64,000 bases of DNA, taken from contig JAOTON010002241.1 of the NCBI GenBank assembly GCA_034440635.1, positions 744,001 to 808,000 on the forward strand, written 5' to 3'. The notes under the pieces are model-generated. The model was not told the DNA's origin. It ran no database searches and saw nothing but the letters and a program-made list of their open reading frames with translations. This document shows positions 25,341-37,208 of the stretch, piece after piece. A program made the position numbers and the translations under genes. The stretch comes from Lepas anatifera. Its lineage: Eukaryota > Arthropoda > Thecostraca > Lepadidae. How positions within the stretch are numbered: the stretch's first letter is position 1; each line of letters opens with the position of its first letter.

Positions 25341-25859
25341 TTTCAGAGGAGGTTGGAGGAGCTCAATTGTGGCGCACAATTTCAATTAAGAAACTAAAAT
25401 AAGTTGTTTTACAGTGAGAAATGATGTTTGTGGGCAGCTAAAGGTTTTGATTACATTGTTTTTCTATATTCCACTTTCACTAAAATACATTAAATGAGTA
25501 TCAGAGGCCTTAATCAAATTCGATTAGTTTCTTAGCTGCGCACACCGCCATATTGGCGCTGATCAGGCGCAATCAGCTGATATCTCATCCAATCTCATCG
25601 AAATCGGTCCAGCGGACGCCGGTTTTTGTGCCTGCTCCGACTTACTCCAAGCTACTCTCTCTTTTTCTAAGGAGGTGCTGGAACAAGCCCCAAGTCAGCA
25701 TGGGAGTTCACAGCTTGGATTGGGACTTGGTCAATATGGAAATGTAGGATAGGTAATGAGTGCATCTTTCTCTTAAACCTAAAGACAGCATACTTATTCT
25801 GGTTCATCAAGCCACAAGAGTGTGAAGTGGCATGTATAGTGTGATGATGCCTTTCTGAG

Positions 25860-26535
25860 CAGGTGTATGGAGAATCTGACTGAATCCTGCTTCCATTGCC
25901 AGAGCTCAGCCTACAAGGGTCACAATTGTATACAGATAAAAAGATACAATTAAACTTGTCCATGGAACATAGGTCTTTGTAATCATTTCTGCTGGACACT
26001 GAAAGATATTCCATGTTCATGGTGTCTGGAGAATCAGATTGAACCCTGCTTCCATTGCCAAAAGCTCTATAAAGGTCACAATTGTTCACGGATACAAAGA
26101 TACAATTTATCTTGTTCATGAAACCCCAGTCTGCAAAGTATGGCGCAGGCCAGACGAGTCACACCAGCCATCTAAAATTCTCGCACCACCAGCCTCCAAA
26201 AATTCGCACCAATCTGCCACATAACAGGAAAAATGACCCATTCCTACCCCTACAATGCAATGCTACCTCAATCATTAGTCAGTTAGTTAAGGACTTTTAT
26301 AATGCCCTTTCCTGTGTCTTAATAGCCATTCCAGTCATTATTTGTTTAGTTTAAGTGTCACTAACCTCGAAAATTCGCACCAGGTTGATAAAATTCGCAC
26401 CACTTGGTGCTGTCTCCAAGGGCACTCGACCGACAAGATCTCATCGAAAATGCCATACTTTGCACACTGGATGAAACCTAGGTCTTTGTTATCAATTTTC
26501 CAGGACTCTGATAGATAATTCATGTTCATTCTTAT
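25860..26535 (-). repeat. Diverged tandem repeat, unit about 170 bp
   Basis: Two clear copies (about 25868-26030 and 26031-26120) share CTGCTTCCATTGCCA, AAGGTCACAATTGT and GATACAATT(T/A)A(T/A)CTTGT. A third part-copy near 26470-26530 shares AGGTCTTTGT and TTCATGTTCATT. On the minus strand they keep a 150-codon frame open (25667-26119) with an internally repeated peptide of no known family. Probably part of an unidentified element. Confidence 0.5.
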
Positions 26536-27760
26536 CTTCCAAACTTTTATATTATGTCACTTAATCATTTCCATAGTTGTAAAGCTACTACAGACTGCTG
26601 CTGCATCATTGCCATCCTTTCCAGGCAGCCCACTTGGTGCCCTTCAACTGGCCTCAGTTTATGCTCATGCAACAAGAGGACTCACAAAATGAATTTATTA
26701 GCATGGCTGTCAAATCTACCCCTCACTTAGTCTACAAAATACAACAAACTTTAGCAGGATCTTTTCAGGGTATGCTATAGTAATTTGTATTGTTTAGGTC
26801 AGCTTATTCAACACCTGAGGCAAGGGAAGGGAGACTGGGGCCAACAGAAACTTAATGAAATGTATATCACTGAATGAAGTTGATCATAATGGAAATAACT
26901 GTTTGTCTCTTTCCAAATAAGTGGGAACTGAAGAATCTTATTAGAGCCATGAATCCCACACCAGTTGAAATAAAACAAACCCCCTTGTTAACAGTTATCC
27001 CGCTTGGAGCTTAAGCTTGAGCTGCCAATAGCACCTGATGGAGCTGCCTGCCTGTCAGATTTTGCACACTGGTCCATAATCGAGGGACCTATTAAGAATC
27101 TGGAAATAACCATCAAGGCCCAACCAATGCATGCAATTAATCATAGGAGTTGAGCAAATAACTTTCTGGGTGTCTTCCATTGTATGAGACCAACTTGAAC
27201 AGGCTTTATATCTGATTCTAAAGAAGCAGGCAAAATTAAAAAGCGGTTAACTTACTGATAAAACATTTTTTCAGTTCTGGATCAAAGCCTCTTTTACTTG
27301 ATCCAAGCTCTCGATACTTGGGTTGACGTTGAATTGGGTATGAGCATCACACGAATACAGCTACAATACAAAATATGATACATGGAATACGTACCTAGTT
27401 ATTGAGCAGATAGTGCAAACATGCAACTGATTGGCCTCATTTTTGTCCACCCAAGGGCTTGATTGAATGATCGACGCAAGGCCCCAGAACCCCTGACCGA
27501 CGGGACCTAACCATGGATACAAAATAATCAATCAAACCGACTTCCGGCGATTTGATCATTAGCCGAGTACGTATTCGACGCCGCAAAAACTCACCGCTAC
27601 TTAGAGGTGTTACATATAGTGAATGATGGGTACTTGTACCACTTGTCCCTCGCATCAAGGTAGGTACTTGTATTGATGACTACGAGAGCTTCTGCTGGTT
27701 TTGCTTTGGCCCGGTATCTCGGCTCCGGGACCCGGTCATGGGGGCTGGTACTACGGCGGG
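26536..27760. other. Spacer, nothing recognised
   Basis: AT-rich, no supported gene. Weak splice-like motifs on the minus strand near 27590 (GTGAGTTTTT) could belong to an upstream non-coding exon of GATAD2, but I cannot support that. Confidence 0.4.
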
Positions 27761-28189
27761 GGGGAGGGTCAGGGAGCAGTGGCAGATCCAGGACTTCATC
27801 TCGGGGGAGGGGAAACGGGGGCTCGAACCTCCCCCACCGTTGCCTCGTGGTGTGGGATTCGTGGCTCTAATAACGTCCTTCTGTTCTCACTTATTTTGAA
27901 TGAGACACAGAACATTTACTTCCATTATGATTGAATTCATTCAGTGGCATAAATTTCATTTAGTTTCTGTTAGCCCCAGTCTCCCTTCCCTTTGCCTCAG
28001 ATAAAATTGGTCGTTTTTATGAAAACATAGTAGCCTCAGAAGTGCGCTATTGCATAGATAGTAACATGGGGGGGTTGAGGTCCCCGAGCCCCCTTTGTAA
28101 CCACCACTGAGTGGGAGGAGGAAATGTTCGAAAATAAAATAAAATTTGAAAAATAGCCCCTTATTTTGCCCCCTTGAAATCCTGCCGCT

Positions 28190-28325
28190 TCACTGCCCAA
28201 GGCGAATCCAGGATTGTCCATCGAGGAAAGGCCGCACATGGTTGGGGGCCCACTTTTGGACGGAAAACCCTGTCATGCGGGCCCAAAATCCTATCGGGGC
28301 GCCGACCCTTGTATCCTGGGGGGGG
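28190..28325 (-). mobile_element. Partial hAT-like MITE (6976-7253 family, reversed)
   Basis: Contains AAGGCGAATCCAGGATTG and AAATCCTATCGGGGCGCCGA, matching the reversed family interior. Its right part is missing, and another CACTGGCGGATCC end abuts it at 28329. Confidence 0.65.
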
Positions 28326-28328
28326 GGG

Positions 28329-28930
28329 CACTGGCGGATCCAAGGAGGGGGAGGCAAAGGGGCCGTGCAGGGGTCAAAAAGTGTCGGTGTGTCGCACCAT
28401 TGAAAATGTCAAACCATAAATGTGTCACCAGTCCAGGCTGCAAAATGTGGCACGTTGTTCGTTAGCAGGATACCAATGGATACTCCTGGACCATCCTAGT
28501 TGTTGAGAAACATCGCGAGCTCAAATTACAGGTTCCAATTTGGGCGTTTTTTCGTTATCTGGTCTAAAGGAAACATGTTGACTAGTTTTTGTCACCTTGA
28601 TCACCTCGGGCTGTCATCATTTAGAATGTAAAAACGGTAGGTTTTTCGACCTCTGGGGCCGTGGCCCCTCCAAAGCTTAAGATAGTATCTTTTGGCCCGC
28701 CAAAAGAACCAAACTTTTGTCGTTTTTTAAGTAATATGTCTTCGCTATTTTTTCTAAATTTAGTCCCCCAAAACGCTGGTTTAACCCCCTCCAAAAGTTG
28801 CTCCTGGAACCGCCAATGGGTGGGGGTGGAAGCGATCACATATCAGAGGGGCACCGAGACCATTCTGGAGGCGCCTGAGAGGGTCGAGATGGGGCAAATG
28901 CCCTCTTACCCCTTAGATCCGCCTATGCCC
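28329..28930. mobile_element. Nested block of hAT-like ends and other repeats
   Basis: The left end CACTGGCGGATCCAAGG (28329) and right end TTAGATCCGCCTATG (about 28916-28930) look like a terminal pair. Inside are a repeat shared with 39855-40135 (28376-28650) and one shared with 54262-54395 (28655-28815). Likely several insertions nested within one another. Confidence 0.5.
28376..28650 (+). repeat. Dispersed 270-bp repeat, copy 1
   Basis: Shares most of its length with 39855-40135, for example AACCATAAATGTGTCACCAG and CAAATTACAGGT(T/G)CCA(A/G)TTT. No terminal structure recognised. Confidence 0.75.
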
Positions 28931-29488
28931 TGCCGCTGTGCCCATAAACGTAGCTGCTGGCCCAAGCCGGAACTTGGCTGAGACTAACATGGTAGGTGCA
29001 CGTGCCGCACGCAACTTTGCTGGAACTGGGACATATCTAGGGGATTGTCCAACCATGTGTCTTACTGAGTGGAGAAATCTTACCCACTTTGTGGTTTTTA
29101 TCGATTTTCTTTAAAAAAAACTTTTTCTCGATTGTGCCTGGGGAAACTTCCGATAATTTTTGGTTTGGACCCGCCCCTGGACACCACAGAAACTTTTTGG
29201 CGCTATTAAACGACTGGTCAATAGGGGAGGGCATCTGACTCCAGAACCCTTTAATGTTTGCTGGTTTTCTAAAAAAAGCTACACTTCTCGTGATTTTCGG
29301 CCTTGTCCCAAAAGAAACGCTTTACTGGATCCGCAGATCATCCGCTACCCTACCGGTACTATATTTCACGTCTAAGCGAACAGAGCTTAGCTGTGAGGGA
29401 CGTTTGCGGGGTACAGCGTACGAACCATCTGAAAAGCTAAACAAGGAACCCAAGACCAGCTTATTCCGGAACCGAACATAGCAGAGGG
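28931..29488. other. Spacer with fragments of GGATCC-type MITEs
   Basis: GACCCGCCCCTGGA near 29168 and CTGGATCCGCAGATC near 29325 look like orphan element ends. No gene seen. Confidence 0.4.
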
Positions 29489-30100
29489 CCTCTAGAAGTT
29501 CAACACCGAGAGCCCCAGATTAGCTGAAGGGGACTAGATGAGCTAAGGGGCCCAGTTCAGCCAAGAGTCCCAGGTCAGCTTAAATAGGGTCTCAGGACAG
29601 CTAAAGGGGTCCATTTAAGCTCCCCGTCCCCCAGCTCAGCTCAGTGACTCTAAAGCATTTCAGGGGATCCCAGACCATCTCAGGGGACCTCATAAGCTCA
29701 GGGGACTCGATTAGCTTAGGGGCCTGGCTCAGCTCAAGGGCCACCAGGTCGGCTTATATAGGGTCTCAGAACAACCCAAGGGGACCAATTCAGGCTAATG
29801 GCTCCCAGCTCAGCTCAGGGGCCCACAGATCAGCTGAGGGGCCCCCAAGCTCAAGGGACCCCATTCAAGCACACGGCTTCCGTTTCAGGTTAGGGGCCCT
29901 AGAACAGTTCTGGGAGCCCAGACCAGTTCAGGGGCTCTTGGTTCAGCTCAGGGGGCCATATTACCTCATAGGGCATCAGAGGCCAGTTCGGGGCTCGCGA
30001 ACAGCTTAGGGAGGGGGCAGACTGACTCCTAGGATTTCAGATAATTTCAGGGGCCCAGATCAGTTTAAGAGGTTTCCCAGAAAAGCTATCGGGCCCGTTT
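29489..30100 (+). repeat. Degenerate minisatellite, unit about 24 bp
   Basis: Dozens of imperfect copies of a CAGCTCAGGGGCCC-like unit, with CAGCTCAGCTCAGGGG appearing nearly intact around 29812. The array ends abruptly near 30100. Confidence 0.7.
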
Positions 30101-30830
30101 GGGTTTCTTGTTTTATATTGCAAGGGCTGATTTTTACATCCGTTGCGGCGACCCACCACAGAAAAATATACGGTCCATGTATGGTCTATAGGGACCCTAT
30201 TATCAAACGAAGGTTTATGTAGAAAAAAGGTAAAAATTGCATGTGTAAATGACTAAGTCTTAGAAAGACTAGACTGCTCTTTTATATAATTTGAAATATA
30301 AAATTGTGTGATAAAAGTATGTACTTGATAAAATTCACGTCGTTGCCTGTCGCAGATCAACAGCTATTGGTAGTATTGAGCAAGCGCTTTTATTTATTTA
30401 TATATGCATATATCACCAAGAGACAGTGCTCACAGACAGGTGAAATCTTGCAGTTAAAACGCATGGTTATTTACAATGAGCTAACACGAATAATACTACT
30501 ACGACCACAGAAACCTTGAAGCTCAGGCATAAAAAGGGACTATATTCAGGTACAATTATTCAAGAGTGACACCGAAATTATGAAAATGGAGTTAAATAAA
30601 ATTATTGTTGCAATGGGTTGCACAGATGCTAATCATTTCTCAATAAGATAGCTTTAATAGATGATGCTGGTGAGTTGAAAAGGTTAACTGTTGGTGTCGG
30701 TGATCACGTTATTCACTCGGCGAACAGCTCGTCTGAAAAATTCGTTTCTCACGGTTTCAACCTGAGCGAGCTCTTCATAAAACAGCGTTTTTCAGAGCTC
30801 GAACTGGAGAACATGCCAGTAAAAGCATAA
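30101..30830. other. Spacer, nothing recognised
   Basis: AT-rich, no supported feature. Confidence 0.45.
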
Positions 30831-31032
30831 GGGTCGCCACCGGCAAAAAGTGGGGGGGCCAGCCAACTTAACCTGATGCTGACAGAAAATTTACGTCAGG
30901 ACCAAAACTGTTCGAATTTGGGTCTTCGTTGCCTCCGCAGCGGCTGGATATAAGAATGTCCGGTTTTTCTCATTTTGACTGGATCGGAAATTTTTGGAAG
31001 TGGGGCCCCCCCTGCCCCTTTCGACGCGTATG
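30831..31032 (-). repeat. Dispersed repeat, copy 2 (reverse of 6282-6510)
   Basis: Begins GGTCGCCACCGGCAAAAAG and ends TCGACGCGTATG, the reverse complement of the copy in the spalt intron, with moderate divergence. Confidence 0.65.
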
Positions 31033-31796
31033 GTAAAAACAATGAGTCAGTTCGACCACTGTACATATTTCTAAGGAACGTTTATGTCGTGTTGGTTGTA
31101 TCTATCCTGCATGCTGTGTACCTTATACTTTTTAGGAAGATTTTGATATGAGAGGGATTGTTCGGTGGTGAAGACACCGATTTAGAAGCAAGCCAAACAC
31201 AAAATGTATGCTGCCCCGGTTCAATTCGGTCTGTGTGAGTTTTGGCAGCGCCATTCCAGATCACTCTGTCATATGCCACATGGACTGCACGTTTGCGAAG
31301 TGCGTGGCAAGCAGTGATTTGTGTTTGAATTTCCGCCTTGGAATGTTTTTGGAACGAGCGAATCATTAGACCTGATAATTGGTTTAGCTTTACAAACAAC
31401 CCTATTGATGTGCGAAGAAAAAATCAATGTTTGCTTATAACCAAGAATTGTTTACGCGTATTCAACTTTGGCATCAAAGCAAGAGAAAAGGTGGAATAGA
31501 TAACTGGCTTTCTTGCCAAATATTTCCCGTGAGCATATCGGACACGGTTGAGTCTTTTCGGGATCCAGCGGCTTTCGTTTCTGCCAACGGGTCAGTTTCA
31601 CCACAGTTACCTAAGTTACCTACGGGCTGGGAGTCATGGGGTCTGGGTGTTCGAGGCTCACCAACCTCGGAACGAAGTTCACCTAAGTCTTGTTTCGACA
31701 TGCTTAGGCACTGGAATGGTTGATTAATATAATTGCCTTCTTCTTCTGGAAGCTTGGCGTCAGGCTCCTGTTGGCCCAGTGAAGGCGAATTCACAC
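31033..31796. other. Spacer, nothing recognised
   Basis: Two roughly 105-codon minus-strand frames (31082-31399 and 31474-31794) have no recognisable motif and no splice or promoter support. Confidence 0.4.
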
Positions 31797-31798
31797 AC

Positions 31799-31833
<35 letters not shown>

Positions 31834-31845
31834 TTCTCCCTCATG
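31797..31845 (+). repeat. (CT)n microsatellite
   Basis: About 45 bp of CT dinucleotides with a few CC and TT interruptions. Confidence 0.95.
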
Positions 31846-33795
31846 TGAACATTAAATCGCTATGAGCCTGCGGGTCAAGATTTACGTCCGCTCGATACAG
31901 GCGCGATTTTTTCAGGCTAAGAGGCAATATTAATGTTTGCCGCGGCCGCTTGAAAATGCCTATCGTGCCTAGGTTAGAGCTATATCAGGGTCAATTGAGA
32001 TTGAGGAAGATACCTCACCAGTATTAACGAGTGCCTTCCTTCTCAATAATATTCTAGTGAAAAAGATAACGAACCAAACACGGTACGACAATGATTGACC
32101 ATCGTAAATTAACATCAATGCAAATCGAATGTTATGTGTTTTCGTTAATGGTAAGCAGACAAAAGGGTATTATCAAAAGGGGTATTATCATGCTGAAGAA
32201 TAGTAAGTTGCTGATCTACAGCATGCCATTTCAAAAATAAAACTAAAGGCATAGGCCAAAAATTTAACGACTCGTTTCAATCGCTAGCTTGTCATCAGGA
32301 CTGAAGAGAACATTTACATAAAACCACCTAAAGATATGCCGAATAATATACCTCGACCAACGCCACATTCGCAGAATACCCTTTCGACCAATCGAATTCT
32401 TAAAATGCATTCATGCCATAGAATGCACATCGATCACGGAAACGGCAACACTGACAGTATAACAATTACCTGGCAATGGCAGCTGTATCTCCCAGGGAAG
32501 CTCTTGTTGGTGAGCAAATACCACAATTACAAATCCTGAGGTAAAAAGTCAATAGAGAGACCCTGATGACCAGGAACTCGCCATGGTGTTAATAGAAGAA
32601 TTAACATCTCTTGTTTTGACTGTTTTGTCGATTTTTAGGTCAGCGCAGCGCGAGACTGCTCAGAGAGAGGGGGAGATTCAACAGATAGGTATTGTATGTG
32701 AATGTATATTCATTACCTTATATAATATATATGATATATAATATATTCATCCCTAATATATATATTCATCTCCAAGAGTTTTCCTGGGCGACTCAGAGCG
32801 AGGGGTTGGTTTTATGTTCAAAGGTTGGATGCGCATTTGCACATTTTTAACTCGATATTTGTAATACTACACATGTTTTCCTTCTCAGGCTTGCTGTGCA
32901 TCTTATGCATCTTATGCACCTTACGGTATGGTGTTTGCGTATTTAAAAAAGTCGGCTGGTAGAAAATGTAGGCATTCTGCGAAGGTGGTTATGGCTGAGG
33001 TATATTTTTGTGACAGTTTTATTTATCTATTTATTCGTCTCATATGAGCGACAGAGGCTTGCCCCCAGTAAAGGCTCAAGTTAGATTTCCATCAGATTTC
33101 CTAAAATTGCATTCAAGACACAAGTTGAAATAGCATGACATTCATGTCAGGTACCAGTTATGGCTGCCTAAAATGATCCTTACATAAAATACACGCCATA
33201 AGGATCATAAATATATGTACTGCATAAAAGAGCTTACAAATCTTACATAAACTTTATGTAAATTCTAACTCCAGATCGGATGACAACGTAGCGATTGAGA
33301 CGCGTGGTTGTATTTTGGCCTATGTTTCGATTTTTTTTAAGATACAATTTGGCACTTTAAAGCTAAAAACTACCAGCGATAGAGTGCTTCATGATGCTGC
33401 TCAAAGAAGAAAGAAACCTCTAAGAAACACTGCAAAACTCCTTGCAGTTTTAATTATATGTTGCAAGGAGAATTGAGCCAGATATTTGGTATTTTCACGG
33501 TGCCAGGCCGTTAAGCCGTGTTTATTCTAAAAATTCAGCATCTAAACATTTTATTAAACGCACAGTAAAAAAGTGCGAAAACCCCTCCTGCTTTGACAAA
33601 GTAGCCAAAGCTGCTTCACTGTGCAAATTGCAAAAGTGGTCATTAATCGCCCTCCAACGTTAAGAATGACTGTTTTAACCTCTAGATAACAACATTGCAT
33701 CACATAGCATAGCTCACATTGCATAGCTAACACAGCTAAGACATTGCATCCTCGTTGAACGTATAATTTCACGTAAACAACTGAGAACGTAAACA
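31846..33795. other. AT-rich spacer with a short (AT)n tract
   Basis: TATAATATATATGATATATA-like sequence at 32717-32765. No gene or element otherwise recognised. Confidence 0.5.
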
Positions 33796-33799
33796 ACTG

Positions 33800-33930
33800 A
33801 GCTACCCCGGTAGCTCAGTTGGAAGAGAGTTGGGCTTCAGTTTACCGCTCAGAAACATGCAGTGGCAGTGCGTCTGGTGGCTTCGGATCGATTTCCCTGA
33901 GACGCTCAGGCGCTCAATATTTCCCTGACG
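33800..33930 (+). mobile_element. tRNA-like sequence, probable SINE head or tRNA pseudogene
   Basis: CCGGTAGCTCAGTTGGAAGA (33808-33827) is a typical tRNA D-arm/box A. A weak box B (GGATCGATTTC) follows about 70 bp later. The sequence cannot fold into a complete cloverleaf by eye, so it is a tRNA-derived SINE or a dead tRNA copy. Confidence 0.4.
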
Positions 33931-35400
33931 TAGGTTGGCGGGCAACTGACTGGTGAGAGGGTCACCTCAGCAGGCCGACCACCCGTTCTTTGTGGGACGT
34001 TATACTTTGATTTATAAATCAACCCTTTATTGCGAGAGTTGCTCGTCTGGATGGTGGGGCCGGGGTCTATGTGACAAGTCCCTTGATGACTTTAGTGAGG
34101 TTTGGACTCCGAAAACCGACCTTGCAGAAACTTAGAAAATATAAAAAATTGACTGTCACTATGAATATAAATGTTTCCCTTGCGATTCTTACCAAAGGCA
34201 AACCCCACATGTTTATACGGGCCAGTAAGCTGAATTTACAGAGGCACCCGGCACACATGGTTCCTGAAAGCACGGAGGCTCAGATCTCGCTTCTTCCCAT
34301 GCTCTAAGGTAAACACTGCCCGGAAGAGCTGCATCACTTGTCTAGCTGTTCATGTCACATCATTATTGATTCTATGCCCAGATCTGCGATATCGCTACCA
34401 CCGCTACCCTTTCAATGGAACGCCAAAAGCTTTTGTTCGGCTCTTGACATGCGGCCTCGTGCCGAACAATTGAAAATACCTCGGTTCTTCAAAGTTTGAT
34501 ATCCCGAGACAGTGTGGTTATTATTTCACCATTTGCCGTAACCGATGTCTTATAAGATGTCCTTAAGGGAGGGTGTGAGGGGGCTGGAATCAAAGGAAAG
34601 AAGTCGAATTATTATCATCATCATCATCGTTTCTGTATTATTTTACCATAATAAGAAATGGTGACTAGAGGCAAAAAAGAGAGGTAGAGAGACATTTTTA
34701 ATAGCCAAGGAGCATCGGGATGTATGTACAAACATCGACAGTATGCATCTTGCTCCACTTCTTTGCGTCCTTGGATCCGCTTGTGATATTTTTTAGATTA
34801 TACAATTTTTTATATATGAATGATGTTAAAGGTAATGTGGCACCTTCGTCAAATCCTGGAATTTAGCGTAATTAGGGGTAGTTTTAGCCGAAAAACATGG
34901 AATCGTCCATGTTTTCTCTGAAAAAATGTAAAATAAGCTCAATATTTTGATTTTTAAAGTGCACCTCTAGGGAAAAAAATAATTATCTTCCTGTGGATGA
35001 TGGCATGATCTGGCGCAACCACTACCACATTCCATAGGCTTCAAGGACTTCAATTGGCTGATACTCACCGTGACGTCAGCATATGACGTCACACCAACAG
35101 CCTGTTAACTGTGGCCTGCTGCTTGACGTACATGAGGGGTACATTTCAGGTAGGTTTTTAGCTTTTCTCTGCGGAAATTTTTTGCTTCAAGACAAATTAT
35201 ATATGGAGTACCGGGTTTTCCTGCATGCTTTATAACTTGGCTATCTCAGTTAAAATCACGTTATAAAGGTGTCACATTCCCTTTAAGCAGTATCCAAAAT
35301 TTGATAATCTCTGCAACAAAAACCGATAAAAATAAGTACACCTCACCACAGTGGCGGATACAAGAGAGGCTAGGAGGGCTCAAGCCCCTAAATGTCAGAG
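33931..35400. other. Spacer containing a paired CRE palindrome segment
   Basis: Mostly unremarkable AT-rich DNA. Between 34860 and 35290 a segment with TGACGTCA at 35071-35078 and 35084-35091 ends in TGTCACATTCCCTTTAA, which resembles CCCTTTAA ends near 45185 and 45810, so it may be a member of a dispersed family. Confidence 0.4.
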
Positions 35401-35404
35401 TGCC

Positions 35405-35660
35405 CATGTTACAGTGTTTCCGCGAAATCCGGGAATCCGCGGATTTCCTAGGGAGTCCGCGAATCTCCTAGTGATTCCGCGGACTAACAACAACTCTCGG
35501 AAATCCGTGGAATTCCGACCGTTTGTCCAGGGAGTCTGCGGAATCCCTGAAACAACACCCGGGTGTTCGCGGATTCACTAGGGGATCCGTGGAATCACTG
35601 AAACGAGAACCGGGTGTCCGCGAAATCCCTGGGAATAGGCCGTGTATCTGTGGAAAATTA
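35405..35660 (+). repeat. TCCGCGGA-rich repeat, plus-orientation copy
   Basis: A tract of short palindromic units (TCCGCGGATT, TCCGCGAAAT, CCTAGTGATTCCGCGGA). The same sequence lies in reverse at 39300-39575, forming an inverted pair 3.6 kb apart. Confidence 0.75.
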
Positions 35661-35959
35661 GAGGAATCGTTGCTCACCGGCCTCTTTCGAATAACTCTAC
35701 GAAATTGTTGGCTCTTTCAGATGTGGGTTAACCTGGGTATTGTCGTCAATGCAGGACGAATAAAATTTTTCTTCAGAGCAAAACAATGTCTATGTTTTAA
35801 TGGTGTAGGTGGTCTGGTAAGGTTTCTTTGATAGTTTTCATGTGCACGATAATGGCGAGGGTAAAAAGATACTAATGTAGCCACTATCGCCAACGGGTGG
35901 ATCGTGTAGTTTCTATCATTTTCATTCAAATAATTGATGTAGTATATCATGTTACCTTT

Positions 35960-36232
35960 TTATGGACAGATTCAGGATTGACGATCGGGGGGGATTGGGG
36001 GAGGGCATTTGGACCAAGGGCGTGCCAGTCTTTTTCCGGCAAAACCTTTCAGATGGGCGCCAAATCTTCTTACGGGGTGCAGATTTTCGGATCCTGGGGG
36101 AAGTGAGGGTGGGAAGTAACGTTTCAGGAAGAGCCATGGAACCTTTCAAAGAGGCACCGAGACCATTTTTTGGAGAACGGACAGTTGATTGGAGGGGCAC
36201 CTGCCCCACCCCACCCTCTGGATCTGCCTCTG
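35960..36232 (-). mobile_element. hAT-like MITE (6976-7253 family, reversed)
   Basis: Matches the reversed family interior closely: GGCAAAACCTTTCAGATGGG, GCGCCAAATC and CCTGGGGGAAGTGAGGGTGGG. It ends CTGGATCTGCCTCTG. Target duplication unclear. Confidence 0.75.
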
Positions 36233-36369
36233 TACCATTTCCTACTAGACAAGGGAATCATGGTGCCTTAGCCAGGGACATAGGCAGAGGAACATTTTTC
36301 AAGTTGAGCGGGCAAAAGTGGTTACCGCTGGTTGGGCCAAATTTAATTAGACATATTACTGGATTTGCT

Positions 36370-36798
36370 AACGGAATCGGCTGAAAGTTGAAGGGCAATG
36401 CCCCCCAGTTTGAAAGTTAAGGGGGTGAGCGCCCCTGCCTTGAAAGTGCAGATGTTACCTTGACCTGTGACCTTTGACCTTGGCCTTGACCTTTATGCAA
36501 GGTGACCTTGAAATACTACCCCGGTTATATGGCGTTACGACTCACCACTCGGTCTCAAATGCAAGTGAACTGGTCCGACCGCGCGATTACGGCGATCTCA
36601 AAATGCAGGTCTGACTTTGAAAGCCTAAAATTCAAAATATTTTCCATTGATTTTCAAAACATTTTCACCAATCAACACGCTATTAAATTTTCTTAAATGT
36701 GGCTCAGTATCGTTTTTTCGGCTACGAGTGGTTCTACCGGCCACCTTGGAAAAACAGGTGGGGGTGGGCTCCGAGGCCCCCTCCAGTGCGCGTGTTAA
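36370..36798 (+). mobile_element. TTAA-type non-autonomous element, partial copy
   Basis: The right end CAGTGCGCGTGTTAA (to 36798) matches the termini of 37209-38212 and 45978-46825. The interior is dense in TGACCT/AGGTCA motifs (36450-36515). The left end is not defined. Confidence 0.55.
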
Positions 36799-36977
36799 AC
36801 CAAACGAAGTTGGAAAAACTAGACGTTCTACTTATGGTTTCTGTGTTCCGGTGCCAGAAGCAGATGCCAGTCCCGGTAAATGCCACCAGGCCAGCAAAAG
36901 AAAGCTCACCAAAAAAATGTTTATAACTGCATGAGTCAGGGCTCGGTTAATTTATGTGATTGAAACTTGTAACTTAC

Positions 36978-37208
36978 CTGCGATTGAGAGTGGCGTGGAC
37001 TGCCTTGAACTATCTTCAAGGACGGCCACATCGAGGCACACTCGCGGATGAGGTCATTTACAAATTTGCGCCCGTTGTCGGACTGGAGGATGGCCGGCGC
37101 CCCTATCTCGCAAAAGATATCGAGCAGGTACAGAGCGACCTGTGCGGCTCGCTTGGAGGTCAGCGCCCTCAGCATGACGAATTTTGTCAAATGGTCCTGG
37201 TATGTTAA
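36978..37208 (-). pseudogene. Ginger/KRBA2-like integrase, 3' exon part
   Basis: Minus-strand coding reads LTYQDHLTKFVMLRALTSKR, then CEIGAPAILQSDNGRKF, then SLKIVQGSPRHSQSQ, and ends at a splice donor (CAG/GTAAGT at 36977). This is the integrase core of Ginger-type DNA transposons and related KRBA2-like genes, including the second catalytic Asp in LQSDNG. The third catalytic residue (the Glu after SQSQ in the family) would be in a further exon not found here. The 5' part continues at 38217 beyond a 1-kb insertion. A Ty3-like retrotransposon integrase is a less likely alternative. Confidence 0.75.

Noticed and set aside
33800..33930. Functional tRNA gene
   Set aside because: Box A is good, but the anticodon and T arms do not fold convincingly and box B is weak and too distant; better explained as a SINE head or pseudogene.
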